Below are positions 41,237-49,863 of a stretch of 64,000 nt of DNA, piece after piece; within the stretch, counting starts at the first letter, position 1, and the number at the start of each line of letters is the position of its first letter. Under the pieces are notes generated by a model that made no database searches, was not told the origin of the DNA, and saw only the letters and a program-made list of their open reading frames with translations. The translations under genes and the position numbers were made by a program. Where the stretch lies: assembly GCA_964400675.1 (NCBI GenBank), contig CAYNVO010000004.1, positions 120,755-184,754 of the forward strand, read 5' to 3'. Source of the stretch: 9FT-COMBO-48-23 sp964400675 (GTDB taxonomy: Bacteria; Chloroflexota; Dehalococcoidia; GIF9; UBA5629).

Positions 41237-42166
41237 ATGAAAAACAATAACGGTAATGGGCACAAACAGGAAATGAATCTAATGAAGCTGATGGTACGCT
41301 TCCACAAAGACGAGCAATGCCGTGCGTATATGGAGCATGTGCGCTGGCCTGATGGTGTGAAGTGTCCTCGCTGTGGAAGCGATAAGATTTCACGGGCTTA
41401 TGCCCGCAATCAGTACGAGTGCAATTCTGATTCATGTGGCTACCACTTCTCCGTAACATCGGGGACTATTTTCCACGATTCTCATTTGCCCTTGCCAAAA
41501 TGGTTTGCAGCTGTTTACCTGATGATTGAATCCCGCAAGGGTATCTCTGCCAATCAAATGAAACGCACACTTGAAGTAAGCTACAAGACAGCCTGGTATC
41601 TTTGTCATAGAATCAGGGCTGCCATGACTGTTGATAATCCTATGCCGCTGAGCAAGATATTCGAGGTTGATGAGACATGGGTAGGTGGCAAGCGCAAGAA
41701 TGTCGGGCATGGCTACAAAGGCAACAAGGTTGTCGTGGCCGGTGCAGCGCAGCGTGATGGCGAAGCTAGGCTTGAGGTCATTGACGATAGAACTCGTGAA
41801 GTCCTGCACCAGTTTATCAAGAAGCACGTAGCCCCTGATGCAGAGGCGATATACACCGATGATTGGCCTGCTTATGACGGCATAGCAGACGAGGACACAA
41901 GACACGAGACAGTTAATCACAGCGCTGACGAATGGGTTAGGGGCGATGTTCATACCAACTACATTGAGAACATCTGGAGCTTGCTTAAACGCTCTCTCGT
42001 TGGTTCGTATCATAAAGTCTCTAAAAAACATCTTGAAGCCTACCTTGATGAGTTAGAATGGCGGTTTAACAATCGTGAGAATCCATATCTGTTTAGAGAT
42101 ACCTTATTGAAACTTATCAAGTCTGATAACCTCGAATATAAAGTTCTAATTAAAACCAATCCTTAA
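41237..42166 (+). CDS. IS1595-family transposase (ISXO2-like)
   Basis: This 309-residue protein has an N-terminal zinc ribbon (CPRCGSDKISRAY, CNSDSCGYHFSVTSGTIF) followed by the ISXO2-like DDE domain. The first catalytic Asp is in FEVDETWVGGKRKN, the second in AIYTDDWPAYDG, and the last residue is in HTNYIENIWSLLKR. The length and frame are intact, so the element may be active. AGGAGG lies 7 bases before ATG 41237. Confidence 0.93.
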   Translation: MKNNNGNGHKQEMNLMKLMVRFHKDEQCRAYMEHVRWPDGVKCPRCGSDKISRAYARNQYECNSDSCGYHFSVTSGTIFHDSHLPLPKWFAAVYLMIESRKGISANQMKRTLEVSYKTAWYLCHRIRAAMTVDNPMPLSKIFEVDETWVGGKRKNVGHGYKGNKVVVAGAAQRDGEARLEVIDDRTREVLHQFIKKHVAPDAEAIYTDDWPAYDGIADEDTRHETVNHSADEWVRGDVHTNYIENIWSLLKRSLVGSYHKVSKKHLEAYLDELEWRFNNRENPYLFRDTLLKLIKSDNLEYKVLIKTNP

Positions 42167-42360
42167 TCAGCCTTTACTCTTGTGCTTAGTTCAACTGCGT
42201 AGTTTATACCTAGAAATGTCGCAATCATCCCGATAACGATGAAAAAACCCATAAACCAATTTACTCCATGAAAGTCATGCCACGCAAGCCATACCAGAAG
42301 AACAAAGATTGCGTTGCCTAAAATTGAATAGAATATACGCTCCAATTTCCTATGTTTCAT
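42163..42360 (-). CDS. 65-residue membrane protein, IS passenger
   Basis: Two membrane helices and a basic N-terminus (MKHRKLERIFYSILGN). Its end overlaps the transposase end by 4 bases (convergent) and it lies inside the direct repeats, so it travels with the element. Function unknown. Confidence 0.6.
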   Translation of the reverse strand: MKHRKLERIFYSILGNAIFVLLVWLAWHDFHGVNWFMGFFIVIGMIATFLGINYAVELSTRVKAD

Positions 42361-42430
42361 AACTCCGCTCCTAGCTGATGATTATAAGACGGGGTAAAAA
42401 CCAAGTGGAATGTAGTCTTGTATAAGGAAA

Positions 42431-42934
42431 CTAATTGAGAACCTCCATATTTATTACTTCCAAATTTCCTCCCCCTGCTCTGAATATGATTTTTACCCTT
42501 GTAGGGCTAAAGGATTCAGATTCAGAACCAACTTCTAGTTTTAACTCGAAATCCCCCAAACTAAAATTGTCATAGCTTGGCCCCGTTTCGCTTTGAAAAT
42601 TAAATGCGCCTTTATCCGCTTTCTTAGCAACAAAATACAAGTACTCACTACTATTACCAGAAATTGTCATTAGAGGTTCAGAGGGTTCTGGCAACCAAGT
42701 AAATCTCGTTCCTTCAGGCGGCAATTGCGGGTACTTCCTGCAATGTTGACCATATGCAATCGGTATTTCAGGTTGAATCGGATTAACTGTTATCATCCGG
42801 CGTGCACGTAATTTCCCGTAACACTTCTGAATAGATACTGCTGTTGGATTTTCTACTTCCAGTCTAAGCCAATTCCAGCCTTTATTATCATCATAATCTT
42901 CAACTTTATTTGCAACAAGTCTTTTACTAGTCAA
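42431..42934 (-). CDS. unknown protein, perhaps 3' part of a frameshifted gene
   Basis: This 167-codon frame begins at TTG with no ribosome site and encodes a soluble beta-rich protein (WNWLRLEVENPTAVSIQKCYGKL). The preceding frame (42931-43113) ends 4 bases inside it. A single one-base shift would join DVSILTAAL to TSKRLVANK, so one gene of ~225 residues broken by a frameshift is likely. The IS element sits immediately downstream. Confidence 0.5.
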   Translation of the reverse strand: MTSKRLVANKVEDYDDNKGWNWLRLEVENPTAVSIQKCYGKLRARRMITVNPIQPEIPIAYGQHCRKYPQLPPEGTRFTWLPEPSEPLMTISGNSSEYLYFVAKKADKGAFNFQSETGPSYDNFSLGDFELKLEVGSESESFSPTRVKIIFRAGGGNLEVINMEVLN

Positions 42935-43113
42935 TTCAGAGCAGCAGTAAGTATACTTACGTCAGGAGGAAGATAAAAGGTGGCTACCATCGTTCCACCC
43001 CCAGGAACAAGAAAGGAAAGTGGCTGTAGAAGGATGTGGTTTCGTAGCCATTCCCTGTAATCCTCGCCAGCTCTTTGCGGAGCAGATTTCCATCTTTTCC
43101 CCATACCTCCCAT
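42931..43113 (-). CDS. upstream part of the possible frameshifted gene
   Basis: This 60-codon frame (MGGMGKRWKSAPQRAGEDYREWLRN by composition basic, then a hydrophobic stretch ending PPDVSILTAALN) overlaps the next frame by 4 bases (TTGA). It may be a separate membrane microprotein or the N-terminus of the next gene. Confidence 0.38.
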   Translation of the reverse strand: MGGMGKRWKSAPQRAGEDYREWLRNHILLQPLSFLVPGGGTMVATFYLPPDVSILTAALN

Positions 43114-43150
43114 TTTACCACAAACCCCGCATCAAGTATATAAGCCCGAT

Positions 43151-43861
43151 TTAATTGCCAGTTGGCGCTAGCTCGATTGCCACCTGCTCTGCCTGCTGTA
43201 TATTATCTATAAATTTATCGTGCAATTGAATATACTTATCGGACTCGGTAATAAATTTATTAAGATATTTCTGTTTTATCTTTTCATCCGAGTCGGTGAA
43301 ATAAGCCAGGAGTTGAGGAAATGTGTACTCTGCGGCGATGGTTTTATATCTGAAGGCTAGATACTCAGCTCCTAGTAGGGCTGATTGTAGCTGGCTACAC
43401 AGCTCTTGCCACTGAGTTACTGTTAGTTCCTCTGCCTCCGGCGTGAGTGTTAGTGATTCATTATAGTGGCTATGCGAACAAACCTCAGTGGCAAGATTCA
43501 AACAGCTAGCACATTGTATAGAGTAGGTCTTTGCCGTCTGTGGGTATGGCAACCGTTCAACTAGAGGGAACCAGCGTTCCATAAACTCTTCTTTCGCCGA
43601 GCCTTTCTCGACTATGGGCAGGCTGCCCACCGGGCATATTCCCGCTGGGGGGTATAATATCCCGATATTGGAGAATTCATTCCAGTTGAAATCCTCGAGT
43701 TCTGAGGCGATGGCCTGTGCTTGCTCTATGTAATACTTCATCTTGTCGCAGGGGTTAAGGAATTGTGGTTCCTGCTGCACCCTTTGCTGATTGCAGGCTA
43801 TGACTGACATGAGGACAAATGTTAGAGCTATTATGGAAAACCACTTAAGTTTCATCTTCAT
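43151..43861 (-). CDS. lipoprotein, unknown function
   Basis: This 236-residue protein has lipobox MSVIAC. The mature part is mainly helical, with cysteines in NPCDKMKYY, AGICPVG, QCASCLNLATEVC and ELCSQL. The CxxC plus nearby Cys could bind metal or heme-like cofactor or form disulfides. No family is recognised. Confidence 0.66.
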   Translation of the reverse strand: MKMKLKWFSIIALTFVLMSVIACNQQRVQQEPQFLNPCDKMKYYIEQAQAIASELEDFNWNEFSNIGILYPPAGICPVGSLPIVEKGSAKEEFMERWFPLVERLPYPQTAKTYSIQCASCLNLATEVCSHSHYNESLTLTPEAEELTVTQWQELCSQLQSALLGAEYLAFRYKTIAAEYTFPQLLAYFTDSDEKIKQKYLNKFITESDKYIQLHDKFIDNIQQAEQVAIELAPTGN

Positions 43862-43944
43862 AATCTATTTTTTTAAGGCTGAGGACTAAACCATTTTCGG
43901 CTCTGGTTCGTTGTATATTTAGAAATCAGAGAGAGGTGTTACAA

Positions 43945-44034
43945 ATGACCATGAACAAAGAACTTATCGCCATACTTGGCAGTTTCCTGTTTGTGTGTCT
44001 GGTTTTCTTTTTCTGCGCCTGGTATCTATTTTAG
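43945..44034 (+). CDS. 29-residue membrane microprotein
   Basis: GAGAGG precedes ATG 43945 by about 8 bases. The product MTMNKELIAILGSFLFVCLV continues as one helix to the C-terminus. It lies 50 bases before the conserved 75-residue gene. A real gene is plausible but unproven. Confidence 0.42.
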   Translation: MTMNKELIAILGSFLFVCLVFFFCAWYLF

Positions 44035-44084
44035 AGCGATAATGTCACTTACTGCAGGTGTAACTATTTTTTATGGGGGGTAAG

Positions 44085-44312
44085 ATGGATAATATTGTAT
44101 GTGAAAGTCCATTGATTTGGCAACCAAAGGAAATAATTGACCTGGATGATGGCTGCAAGATAGGTATAACGAGCAATGATGGTTATTATCTAGTTTTGTT
44201 GCCAAGTTATAAAGGGGCATGGAAACCTAGTAATTGGATTCCTGCTAAGGTAGCAAAAAGATTAGGCGAATTGGCTACTATCCAAATTTCGGTAGGTAGC
44301 TCATTTAGCTAA
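44085..44312 (+). CDS. conserved 75-residue protein, paralogue of the one at 9098
   Basis: It shares WQPKEIIDLDDGCKIGIT, NDGYY, LLP-YKG-WKP-NWIPAK and KRLGELATIQI with the protein at 9098-9352. I start at ATG 44085 because GGGGGG lies 4 bases upstream; the in-frame ATG 44073 overlaps the ribosome site. Cytoplasmic, function unknown. Confidence 0.72.
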   Translation: MDNIVCESPLIWQPKEIIDLDDGCKIGITSNDGYYLVLLPSYKGAWKPSNWIPAKVAKRLGELATIQISVGSSFS

Positions 44313-44388
44313 TACATCACTTCAATTGTGCGCGTGGCTCTTTTAAGATATTGGCTGTTGACCTTGAGCGCAGAGATTAGCTTTTAAT

Positions 44389-44712
44389 TCAGGGAGTTTG
44401 CTCTTGGCTCTCCTTTGTCCACTCCTGCATTAGTTTCTTTATTTGTTTGGCGAGGCTGGGGCTGGAGCGAAGCCTGTTTATGAATATCGGGCAACCTTCA
44501 AGTAAAGAGTTTTCAGCAGCGGCAGCCAGGCCAGATAATAATTGTTGCATGCCGTATTGCTCTGCTCCCGGGGTAGCGGCTCCGGGTATAGAAGACTCCA
44601 ACTGTTTTCTCAAGTCCTCCTCCGTCAGCCTCATGGGCAAGACGCAGCTTTTATACCAGGAGCAAGCCTTACATTGAAGCAATGACTGGGCTTCATCCAG
44701 GATGTCACTCAC
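44389..44712 (-). CDS. 107-residue four-cysteine protein
   Basis: CKACSWYKSC near residue 14 and a later LEGCPIF give four cysteines that could hold a zinc or a 4Fe-4S cluster. The rest is helical. The start lies just before the lipoprotein relic at 44752, perhaps as part of one transcript. No family is recognised. Confidence 0.55.
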   Translation of the reverse strand: MSDILDEAQSLLQCKACSWYKSCVLPMRLTEEDLRKQLESSIPGAATPGAEQYGMQQLLSGLAAAAENSLLEGCPIFINRLRSSPSLAKQIKKLMQEWTKESQEQTP

Positions 44713-44751
44713 TTTTAACCTCAGTTCTTGCTAAATCGTCCAGCATTAGTC

Positions 44752-45078
44752 TCACTTCCATACTAATTCATTGGTATTATCATAGAAATACCAGTGATAG
44801 TCATATTCTGAGTTTATCGGGCAGACCTTGCTTATATTCCATATTCCCTTACCCATATACTCGGCAGTAAAAGTCGGATTAGCCTCCTCATACAGAGGAG
44901 TAGGGGGGCCTCAGTGGCTGCAGTTCTCGCCTACTTGCAGCCGGCACTGATAATTATCGAAGCTCCTGGCTATCGTTATCATCTCGTCGGCTGTATGACG
45001 AGGTGTGTCATTTATCGGAGCGCAACCTCCAAACGAAAGTAAAATAGCAGTGACGGCTAGTAGATATATAGATTTCAT
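44752..45078 (-). pseudogene. small lipoprotein gene with in-frame TGA
   Basis: GGGAGG lies 5 bases before ATG 45078. The frame encodes a signal peptide and lipobox SFGGC and runs to codon 56, a TGA at 44911-44913. It then stays open in the same frame for 52 more natural-looking codons (YEEANPTFTAEYMGKGIW, CPINSEYDYHWYFYD) to a second TGA. The simplest reading is a nonsense mutation. A perfect 6-bp hairpin (CTCCTC-TGTAT-GAGGAG) lies right after the TGA, so selenocysteine insertion is a remote alternative. Confidence 0.65.
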
Positions 45079-45264
45079 AGTGACCTCCCCTGTGTTTTGG
45101 GGCTATATAGCCTGACTTGCTTGATTATACAACTTGTGGCAGTAAAAATGTAGTTTCGCCTTTTTAGTCTTGGTCTTGGAATTGCACCTGGTGGGCGGTG
45201 GACAAAGGCTAAAGCCATATTAAGCTATTGTCTGAATTAGACTAAAACGAAGGGGCAGCTGTGA

Positions 45265-46092
45265 TTACGTATCGGAAAGTTCCGTCTCGAAGGTTTTCCA
45301 GTCTGACACCTGCTCGTTCCCGGCTGCGTCCTTTGACCTAACCCTGTAATAGTACGTAATGTTGCCTGCGGGGTCGCTTGGGCTAAGGCCAGTCAGAGTT
45401 ACGGAGTGGGTAACGACTCCCGCGGAAGTGCCCGTACTCGGGTCATTTGCAGGTTGGGCGGGTTCGAGCGAGGTGCTTTGCTGATTAATGCCATACTCAA
45501 CCTGGCTACTGGCTGGCTCATTGGTTGCCCAATCAATGCGAGCGTTTGTTTGGCCTGCGGTTGCCTGAACATTTGTGATTTTTGGCTTGGTGATATCCAG
45601 ACCAGAACCGGTGCCGCCGGTGGCAGATCCGAGGAGGCCTTTTACAGTATCACCGATGGGTGTGTACATAAAAGTGAGCGTTCCAAGGCCGATAAGGAGG
45701 ACGAATAACAATAGTATTAGAAGCGGCCTTCTCGACGATGCTGGCTGGCTACCTGGTGCTGGCGGTGCCCATACTTGTTGCTGCCCCCAACCTGGCTGCT
45801 GCGGCACACCACCCGGCTGTTGCCCCCAACCTGGTTGTTGTTGTGGTATCCCGCCTGGCTGTTGCCCCCAACCTGATTGTTGTTGTGGCATCCCGCCTGG
45901 CTGCTGTCCCCACCCGGGCTGTTGGGGCATGCCTCCGCCCAACGTAGCCCCGCAGTTCGGACAAAACTTGGTTCCAGGGCTAACTGTGATTCTACACTGA
46001 GGGCAAGAAAGGCTCATCTGAGCGCCACAGCCACCGCAAAACCGCTGGCCGGGCACGGTTGGCGCGCCACAGTTAGGGCATCTTTGCTGCAT
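45265..46092 (-). CDS. zinc-ribbon membrane protein with Gln/Gly/Pro repeats and Fn3-like domain
   Basis: This 275-residue protein begins with a double zinc ribbon (CPNCGAPTVPGQRFCGGCGA and CPQCRITVSPGTKFCPNCGA). Four to five repeats of the type QQPGWGQQPGG follow (residues ~55-105), then one membrane helix (LLILLLFVLLIGLGTLTF) and an outside Fn3-like domain (ARIDWATNEPASSQVEYG, TYYYRVRSKDAAGN). The zinc ribbons lie in the cytoplasm. It could link an inside partner to the cell surface. Confidence 0.8.
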   Translation of the reverse strand: MQQRCPNCGAPTVPGQRFCGGCGAQMSLSCPQCRITVSPGTKFCPNCGATLGGGMPQQPGWGQQPGGMPQQQSGWGQQPGGIPQQQPGWGQQPGGVPQQPGWGQQQVWAPPAPGSQPASSRRPLLILLLFVLLIGLGTLTFMYTPIGDTVKGLLGSATGGTGSGLDITKPKITNVQATAGQTNARIDWATNEPASSQVEYGINQQSTSLEPAQPANDPSTGTSAGVVTHSVTLTGLSPSDPAGNITYYYRVRSKDAAGNEQVSDWKTFETELSDT

Positions 46093-46291
46093 ATTTCAGC
46101 CTTCTGTCTTTCTTCTGCTCCTGCTAAAGTTTAACTAGTTATCTATGCTAAGTCCGAACCTTATATTATAAAGATTATACATCTGATGGTTTAGAGAAAG
46201 CAATAGTCAAATTGTCAAATTTCTGAAATTATACAGTGGGCAGAATTTGTCTTCAACCTGTTGCTTGTCGTCTTGTCTGGACTGCCCCGAG

Positions 46292-47245
46292 CTACTTGTC
46301 TGACGTAACATTGCTCTTAATTGGTATTATGTAGCTTTTTCTAGATACCTCCTGCCCTTCAAGATTATATAGGACGGCTGTATCGGGTGTCTCGTTGTTC
46401 CAGATGTCACCTGGAGAATAGTCGAAACAGAAACCTCCCGATTCATAATGCGGTTCGCCAGTATAAACGCGAATGCTCTTATGCGGTTCTATTACACACG
46501 GGTGTGGGGGATAGCAGTTTTCAATGCAATCTGCCGGGTTGCCGTACCATTCGCACGAACACGGTTGGAAGATTGGAAAAGTAAACGCAGGACCACCCTT
46601 TGTTATATTCTTTAACACCCAACCTGTTATGTTCTGCGGGGAATCACTAAAGTTTTTGATTTCTACATACTCGTCGAATTCGAGTATTTCATGGCCAGCC
46701 CCTGTACTGCGAAAGTAGTCCATGCCTTTGTAATTGATGTAGGTTATTTGGACAGGGTGGGTTAGACTTTGGTTTGCATAGCCTTCCACCGTTATAGTCC
46801 AATTGCTCAAGTTTGCAGCAATAACTTTCAAATAATAGTCACGCCCGCCCTCGTAAATGTAAATAATGTCTCCAGGAGTGCCGTTTGAGTACGAAATCCT
46901 CTTTGTAATAGTACCTGGCCTGTCCTGTGGATAGACAATGATTTCGAAAACTGCGTATTCGGGCTGTTGAACTGATGCCGTCCAGATAATACGCCATTCC
47001 GTGCCGGATATGTGGAATGGGGGTGTAGTCTTACTCTCTTTGCCGCTGAAGGTTTGGACGGTGCTCCATTCAGCTTCGTTTGCAGTCTCTTCAGGTGGAG
47101 ACTCAGGTTGAGAAGCCTCCGGAGGTATTTGATTTTCAACTTGGTTCGGTGGTTGTGTATCGGGTTTTGTTGCTGGTGTAGTTGGTATCGTTGGCCCGCA
47201 CGCCATAATCGAACTGGCAACCAGCAGTGACAATCCGATGTACAA
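46292..47245 (-). CDS. lamin-tail-domain lipoprotein
   Basis: This 317-residue protein has lipobox SIMAC and a Pro/Glu-rich linker. A beta domain (residues ~60-155) is followed by a lamin-tail domain (~180-310; EYVEIKNFSDSPQNITGWVLKN, SIRVYTG, WNNETPDTAVLYNLEGQEVSRKSY). It is paralogous over its whole length to the protein at 48706. It follows the caspase-like gene by 45 bases. The start is unclear: AGGAG lies near 47283 but the nearest triplet is ATC; TTG 47245 is the first usual start codon in frame. Confidence 0.8.
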   Translation of the reverse strand: MYIGLSLLVASSIMACGPTIPTTPATKPDTQPPNQVENQIPPEASQPESPPEETANEAEWSTVQTFSGKESKTTPPFHISGTEWRIIWTASVQQPEYAVFEIIVYPQDRPGTITKRISYSNGTPGDIIYIYEGGRDYYLKVIAANLSNWTITVEGYANQSLTHPVQITYINYKGMDYFRSTGAGHEILEFDEYVEIKNFSDSPQNITGWVLKNITKGGPAFTFPIFQPCSCEWYGNPADCIENCYPPHPCVIEPHKSIRVYTGEPHYESGGFCFDYSPGDIWNNETPDTAVLYNLEGQEVSRKSYIIPIKSNVTSDK

Positions 47246-47290
47246 AAGTGGAGAACGTGCTGATGATAATGCTGAATAGATGGCGGACTC

Positions 47291-48709
47291 CTATAGTGAT
47301 TTCTTTTTGCTGTTTATATATATCACAACTGTTGCAATGATTCCAGTCAGGGCTATGAAGCCGAATATGAGCAGGTAGAGCCGCAGGTAATCAGTTTCCC
47401 ATTCAGCTTTGATAGTCTTCGGCTTATTCATGGTCATCAACGCGGTGGTTTCTTGTTCCGTCAAATCTCCGCTCCAGCCAGTGAAGATATGCTGAATCAT
47501 ATTTCCTTCTGTAGGGTCTATTGAGATTGTAGCTCTTGAGTCTGAATCATACCAGCCTGCTCCCGTAGGGTTACCGTAGGGTGATTCAATGTTGAGTTTG
47601 TACTGAGTTGTATAATTTGCCACATATTCGCCGCCCTGTGTGATTGTCCTTGAAACGGACTTATTGCCATCGTTCCACAAGGTGAACGCTAGCCTCGTTC
47701 CCTCCCCGGTGTTCACTTGTAGGGGAATATCGAGATGATGGGCCGAACCTGATAACCAGATGAACGATGCGGGCAACTCTCCTGGCAAGTATGATTTTCC
47801 GTCCAGGGTTAGGACAGTGGCGTCAGATGGAAAGTTTGCGCTGGTATTGAAGATGGTGTTCATGAACAAATTAATTTCACCAAATTCATAAGGGGGGATA
47901 TAAAGTACAGGATGCTGCACATTTCCCTTTGAGAAAGCCGGCAAATTAGCGAAAGGTGCTACGATTTCTTCTATGGTCTTAGGCTCGGCATACTCGAATA
48001 TCTCCTCAGCAGAGAGCTTATAATCGTGGTTCGTGTCGGCGGCATTGAAATCACTGAATGCTTGCAAGATGTAGTGCGTGAAAACACCGTGCTTGAGCTC
48101 ACGGTCTTCGAGAGAGCTTTCATCCGATTGGCAACCCATCAGGACTATACGACCGTTCCGACCAAGCTCTTTTCTGAAGGAACCGGCATAGCAAGTGTCC
48201 AGAATGACGACGACATTTTGTGAATGTAGTTTGTCCAGCCAGTCAGCTAGTTGCCAATCTAAAATAAGATTATCGTAGCACGCAAGGTTTTGAGGTGCAC
48301 TGTGTCCCGAGAAATAGAACAGCACGGTGTCATCAGCACCGGCTCTTTCAGCCAGCCACTGGATTGCGTAATAGATATCGGCATTTGTTGCCTCATTATT
48401 TAACAGTAGATTAATGTGGTCTTCACCGATGATGGGAGATAGTTGAAGGGCTAAGTCTCGCGCATCATCATCAGGATGTTTTATCCCTACCGGATATACG
48501 TTCCATTCTTTGTCAAACATACAGAATGGATATTGGCGCTCTGTTACACCTATGATGACCGCCCAGCCTTCTGGTTTAGGTTCTTCGGCAAGTGCCGGCG
48601 AGTGGGAAGCTTGAATCTGTATTAGAAGTATTGCCAGGAGCGCGCTCAATAAAAAAACGAGAGGGTTCTTCTTGAATATCACCTTAGCCCGATGTATTCC
48701 GCTGTTCAC
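47291..48709 (-). CDS. secreted, membrane-anchored caspase-like (C14) peptidase
   Basis: This 472-residue protein has a signal peptide, then a caspase fold with His136 in FYFSGHS and Cys173 in ILDTCYAGSF, the catalytic dyad. An EF-hand-like DTNHDYKLSAEE follows. The C-terminal part has a beta repeat (PTGAGWYDSDSRATIS, FTGWSGDL) and a final membrane helix. It therefore acts outside the membrane, perhaps with calcium control as in metacaspases. GTG 48709 overlaps the stop of the upstream lamin-tail lipoprotein (GTGA), so the two are coupled. Confidence 0.87.
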   Translation of the reverse strand: MNSGIHRAKVIFKKNPLVFLLSALLAILLIQIQASHSPALAEEPKPEGWAVIIGVTERQYPFCMFDKEWNVYPVGIKHPDDDARDLALQLSPIIGEDHINLLLNNEATNADIYYAIQWLAERAGADDTVLFYFSGHSAPQNLACYDNLILDWQLADWLDKLHSQNVVVILDTCYAGSFRKELGRNGRIVLMGCQSDESSLEDRELKHGVFTHYILQAFSDFNAADTNHDYKLSAEEIFEYAEPKTIEEIVAPFANLPAFSKGNVQHPVLYIPPYEFGEINLFMNTIFNTSANFPSDATVLTLDGKSYLPGELPASFIWLSGSAHHLDIPLQVNTGEGTRLAFTLWNDGNKSVSRTITQGGEYVANYTTQYKLNIESPYGNPTGAGWYDSDSRATISIDPTEGNMIQHIFTGWSGDLTEQETTALMTMNKPKTIKAEWETDYLRLYLLIFGFIALTGIIATVVIYINSKKKSL

Positions 48710-49638
48710 TGGCTAGCCTCATTTATTTTCATCGGGAGTGTATAGCTTTTTCTGGAGACCTCGTTGCCCTGGGCGTCGTATAAAACGGCTATATCGGGCT
48801 TGTCGTTACTCCAGATATCGCCAAGGCCCCAGTAAAAACAAAGGCCGCCAGTTTCGGGATGGACCTCGTCTGTATAAACCCGTATGATGCCACCAGGGAG
48901 CAGTATACAGGACGGGAAAGTGAATGATGGGATTGTTGGTCTACTGATGTTTTTTAGTACCCAGCCACTAATATCCACAAAGCACTCGCTGAGGTTTTTG
49001 ATAACCACATATTCATCGGGCTCGACCCTCTTGTAGCAAATGCCTTTGTCCGGCTCTGGTGGATATAAAGTACCATTGTAGTGAATATAAGTTATTTTGA
49101 CAGGAGAAGTGTTTGTCCCAGGAGAGTTATCTTCTACGATAATAGTCCAGCGGCGCAGATTCTGAGCTGTGACATTAATGAAGAAATCGCGCCTGGCTTC
49201 TGAAAATAAATCTGAAAGTAAAACATAAGTGACGTCGCCGCTACTGCCGCCTGAGTTAGAGACAGTCTGCCATACCGCATAAGGCGCATCTTTTTGGTAA
49301 ATAACCAGTTTAAAGATGGCTGTTTCAGGGTCTTCGGCATCTATTGTCCAGGTGATGCGCCATTCTGTGCCATATATGTGAAATGTAGGCGTCGTCTCGC
49401 CCACTTCACCGCTGAAGATTTCTACCGTGTACCACTCCTCTTCGTTTTTGGTTTCTTCGATTGGAGGTGCTTCCTCTGGCGGCTGGTTTTCGCTAGTGGT
49501 TGGTGGCTGTGCCGGTGGAGGTTCAGGTAGTGCTGGTGGTGGACTTGGCTCCAGCTGAGCGCAAGCCACAGCCAGGTTAAGTGTTAGTAAGAGCAGCACT
49601 GTAAATGAGATTAAGCGCCTAATAGCTTCGTTTTTCAT
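48706..49638 (-). CDS. lamin-tail-domain lipoprotein, paralogue of the one at 46292
   Basis: This 310-residue protein has lipobox AVAC, a Pro-rich linker, the same beta domain (TEWRITWTIDAEDPETAIFKL) and a C-terminal lamin-tail domain (EYVVIKNLSECFVDISGWVLKN, WSNDKPDIAVLYDAQGNEVSRKSY). It is the first gene of a three-gene operon with the caspase-like protein in the middle. The domain likely binds an extracellular polymer or protein. Confidence 0.82.
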   Translation of the reverse strand: MKNEAIRRLISFTVLLLLTLNLAVACAQLEPSPPPALPEPPPAQPPTTSENQPPEEAPPIEETKNEEEWYTVEIFSGEVGETTPTFHIYGTEWRITWTIDAEDPETAIFKLVIYQKDAPYAVWQTVSNSGGSSGDVTYVLLSDLFSEARRDFFINVTAQNLRRWTIIVEDNSPGTNTSPVKITYIHYNGTLYPPEPDKGICYKRVEPDEYVVIKNLSECFVDISGWVLKNISRPTIPSFTFPSCILLPGGIIRVYTDEVHPETGGLCFYWGLGDIWSNDKPDIAVLYDAQGNEVSRKSYTLPMKINEASQ

Positions 49639-49863
49639 AATAGCTTGTTATCTTTGTTCGTAAAATGGCCTTCGTTACACGTTGTTCTTACAAATAGTAT
49701 ACGTTAGAGCGCTGCAGAACATCAATAAATCTTTGGGTGGATAACTATGACTTTAGTCATTGGGATAGCGTCTTACTAAAGACTAACTGCACCATCACGG
49801 TCTAAATGACGTGATTTTGGCGCGATTGGATGAGCGTCAGATTTCTTGCCTTACACAGTCTGC

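Larger units (their letters stand above)
41055..42400 (+). mobile_element. IS1595-family insertion element with accessory genes
   Basis: The element carries a transposase, a small ORF on the other strand at its left end and a passenger membrane-protein gene at its right end. ACGGGGTAAAAA occurs as a direct repeat at 41055-41066 and 42389-42400 and may be the target duplication, though 12 bp is longer than the 8 bp usual for this family. The terminal inverted repeats are weak by eye (ATCAT core), so the exact ends are uncertain. Confidence 0.75.

Noticed and set aside
45785..45940. CRISPR-like regular repeats
   Set aside because: The repeats are contiguous codons for QQPGWGQQPGG with no unique spacers; they are part of a gene. 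The tRNA-Met copies were also considered and rejected as CRISPR because spacing is irregular and segments hold whole genes.
45575..46000. Cys/Pro-rich repeat protein on the plus strand
   Set aside because: It is the complement of the QQPGWG repeats of the zinc-ribbon protein; the Cys-rich look comes from reverse-reading Gln and Gly codons.
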